Assembly (NCBI GenBank): GCA_902827055.1
Contig: CADEHD010000136.1
Span: 1 to 6,175 of the forward strand
From: an uncultured Chloroflexota bacterium
GTDB taxonomy: Bacteria; Chloroflexota; Dehalococcoidia; UBA2979
DNA length: 6,175 nucleotides
Direction of reading: 5' to 3'
This document shows, in pieces, positions 5,059-6,175 of the stretch. Every line of letters begins with the position of its first letter. The first letter of the stretch is position 1. Position numbers and translations under genes: made by a program. Under the pieces are notes generated by a model, which saw only the letters and a program-made list of their open reading frames with translations, made no database searches and was not told where the DNA came from.

Positions 5059-6175
5059 TTGACGCTCCAGGAACTCTTGCAGCTGGCGGAATCGAGGGGG
5101 ATTCGTCGATTCGACCTCCGCATCACCGACCTGCCGGGCCGCTGGCAGCACTTCACCATCCCGATCAACAAGGTGAAGGAGAGCCTGTTCACGGACGGCA
5201 ACGGATTCGACGGGTCGAGTTTCCGCGGTTTCCAGCAGATCCAGGAATCCGACATGCTCGCCATGCCGGACATCAGCACTGCGGTGGTTGACCCTATCCC
5301 GAACCCACACGCGATCTCGCTGATCTGCGACGTGGCCGACCCGCTGACGAAGGCGCGCTACTCGCGCGACCCGCGCAACATCGGGAAAAAGGCGGAGGAG
5401 TACCTGCGCTCCACCGGGATCGCGGACACCGCGTACTTCGGCCCCGAGCTCGAGTTCTTCATCTTCGACGATGTGCGCTTCCAGCAGGGCACGAACACGG
5501 CCTTCTACTTCGTGGATTCTGAGGAAGGCGCGTGGAACTCCGGCACGGACGAGGGCCCGAACCTGGGCTTTAAGATCGCCGGGAAGGAAGGCTACTCGCC
5601 GGTCCCGCCCTGGGACGCGACCGCCGACATTCGCTGGTCGATCACCGAGGCGCTGAACGCCGTCGGCATCGAGACGTTCGTTGACCACCACGAGGTGGCG
5701 ACGGGCGGTCAGCAGGAGATCGGCACCACGCACGACACGCTCGTGGCGCAGGCCGACCGCGCCCAGTGGTACAAGTACCTCGTCCGCAACGTCACGCGCC
5801 GCGCCGGCAAGGTGGCGACGTTCATGCCGAAGCCAATGTTCGGCGACAACGGCTCGGGGATGCACACCCACCAGTCGCTCTGGAAGGACGGGCAGCCGCT
5901 CTTCTACGACAGCAACGGGTACGCCGGGCTCTCGCAGCTCGCGCGGTGGTACATCGGTGGCCTGCTGCGTCACGCGCCTGCGGTCCTGGCGTTCGCGGCG
6001 CCCTCGACCAACTCGTACCGGCGCCTGGTACCGGGCTACGAGGCGCCCGTGAACCTCGCGTACTCGGCGCGCAACCGCTCGGCGGCCGTGCGCATCCCGA
6101 CGTACGAGAGCGCACCCGCGGCGAAGCGCATCGAGTTCCGCCCGCCGGACCCCACCATGAACCCGTACCTGGCGT
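5059..6175 (+). CDS. glnA: Glutamine synthetase type I-beta (3' end beyond window)
   Basis: The first 372 residues of a dodecameric glutamine synthetase, which makes glutamine from glutamate, ammonia and ATP in the cytoplasm, read through to the right edge with no stop. Catalytic features stand where the enteric enzyme has them: Asp51 in FDGSSFRGF, metal ligands Glu130 and Glu132 (GPELEFF), Glu212 (DHHE), Glu220 (GGQQE), His269 (GSGMHTH), Glu328 in the flap (LVPGYEAP), Arg340, Arg345, and Glu359/Arg361 (EFRPPD). The insert between 141 and 186 (AFYFVDSEEGAWNSG through GYSPVPPWD) is typical of the I-beta class, whose adenylylation tyrosine would lie past the edge. The start is TTG 5059 with GAGGAAAGG upstream. 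The 270-bp region before it carries the GlnR-type operator array, so nitrogen control is likely. Confidence 0.97.
   Translation, partial: MTLQELLQLAESRGIRRFDLRITDLPGRWQHFTIPINKVKESLFTDGNGFDGSSFRGFQQIQESDMLAMPDISTAVVDPIPNPHAISLICDVADPLTKARYSRDPRNIGKKAEEYLRSTGIADTAYFGPELEFFIFDDVRFQQGTNTAFYFVDSEEGAWNSGTDEGPNLGFKIAGKEGYSPVPPWDATADIRWSITEALNAVGIETFVDHHEVATGGQQEIGTTHDTLVAQADRAQWYKYLVRNVTRRAGKVATFMPKPMFGDNGSGMHTHQSLWKDGQPLFYDSNGYAGLSQLARWYIGGLLRHAPAVLAFAAPSTNSYRRLVPGYEAPVNLAYSARNRSAAVRIPTYESAPAAKRIEFRPPDPTMNPYLA

Noticed and set aside
5011..5973. A 320-codon minus-strand frame opposite glnA
   Set aside because: It is antisense to a glutamine synthetase gene with intact catalytic residues, and its Arg/Val-rich product has no recognisable domain.
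1..6175. CRISPR arrays, tRNA/rRNA genes, insertion sequences or phage parts
   Set aside because: I saw no spaced repeats, no tRNA-like cloverleaf, no transposase or integrase motifs and no terminal inverted repeats.

Overview
This is a GC-rich bacterial window (roughly two thirds G+C by eye) with densely packed genes. Short overlaps, several GTG/TTG starts, a TANNNT-type -10 that abuts a start codon, and above all a GlnR-like orphan regulator beside glnA suggest an actinobacterium. A Chloroflexota-type lineage is not excluded. The long open frames opposite the assigned genes are treated as GC-driven shadows.

Left part (1-1527). Two minus-strand genes encode a split MaoC-type hot-dog dehydratase/hydratase. 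The first is a FAS1-like N-domain subunit without the catalytic pair (332-802). The second is the catalytic MaoC subunit (311 to beyond the left edge). Pointing away from them is a plus-strand lipoprotein class I c-type cytochrome (about 1003-1527).

Middle (1537-3956). Four minus-strand genes form a tight operon: ABC ATPase (3956-2910), six-helix ABC-2 permease (2941-2225), a single-span membrane protein of unknown function (2203-1865), and a GerW/YtfJ-family protein with a C-terminal membrane helix (1893-1537). Two junctions overlap by about 30 bp. The operon converges on the cytochrome gene with about 9 bp between the stops.

Right part (3957-6175). A 142-bp divergent region separates the ABC operon from a GlnR-like OmpR-family regulator (4099-4788) whose receiver domain lacks the usual phosphorylation-pocket residues. 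After a 270-bp intergenic region comes a type I-beta glutamine synthetase gene (from TTG 5059), cut by the right edge. That region holds four GlnR-type pentamers (GAAAC, GTAAC, GTAAT, GAAAC) spaced exactly 11 bp apart at 4912-4949. It also holds candidate promoters on both sides of the array and a perfect 7-bp hairpin in the presumed leader.

The best-supported story is a compact nitrogen-control module: an orphan regulator, its phased operator array and its target glnA. The least explained part is the ABC transporter-GerW operon, which may be a membrane system outside sporulation.
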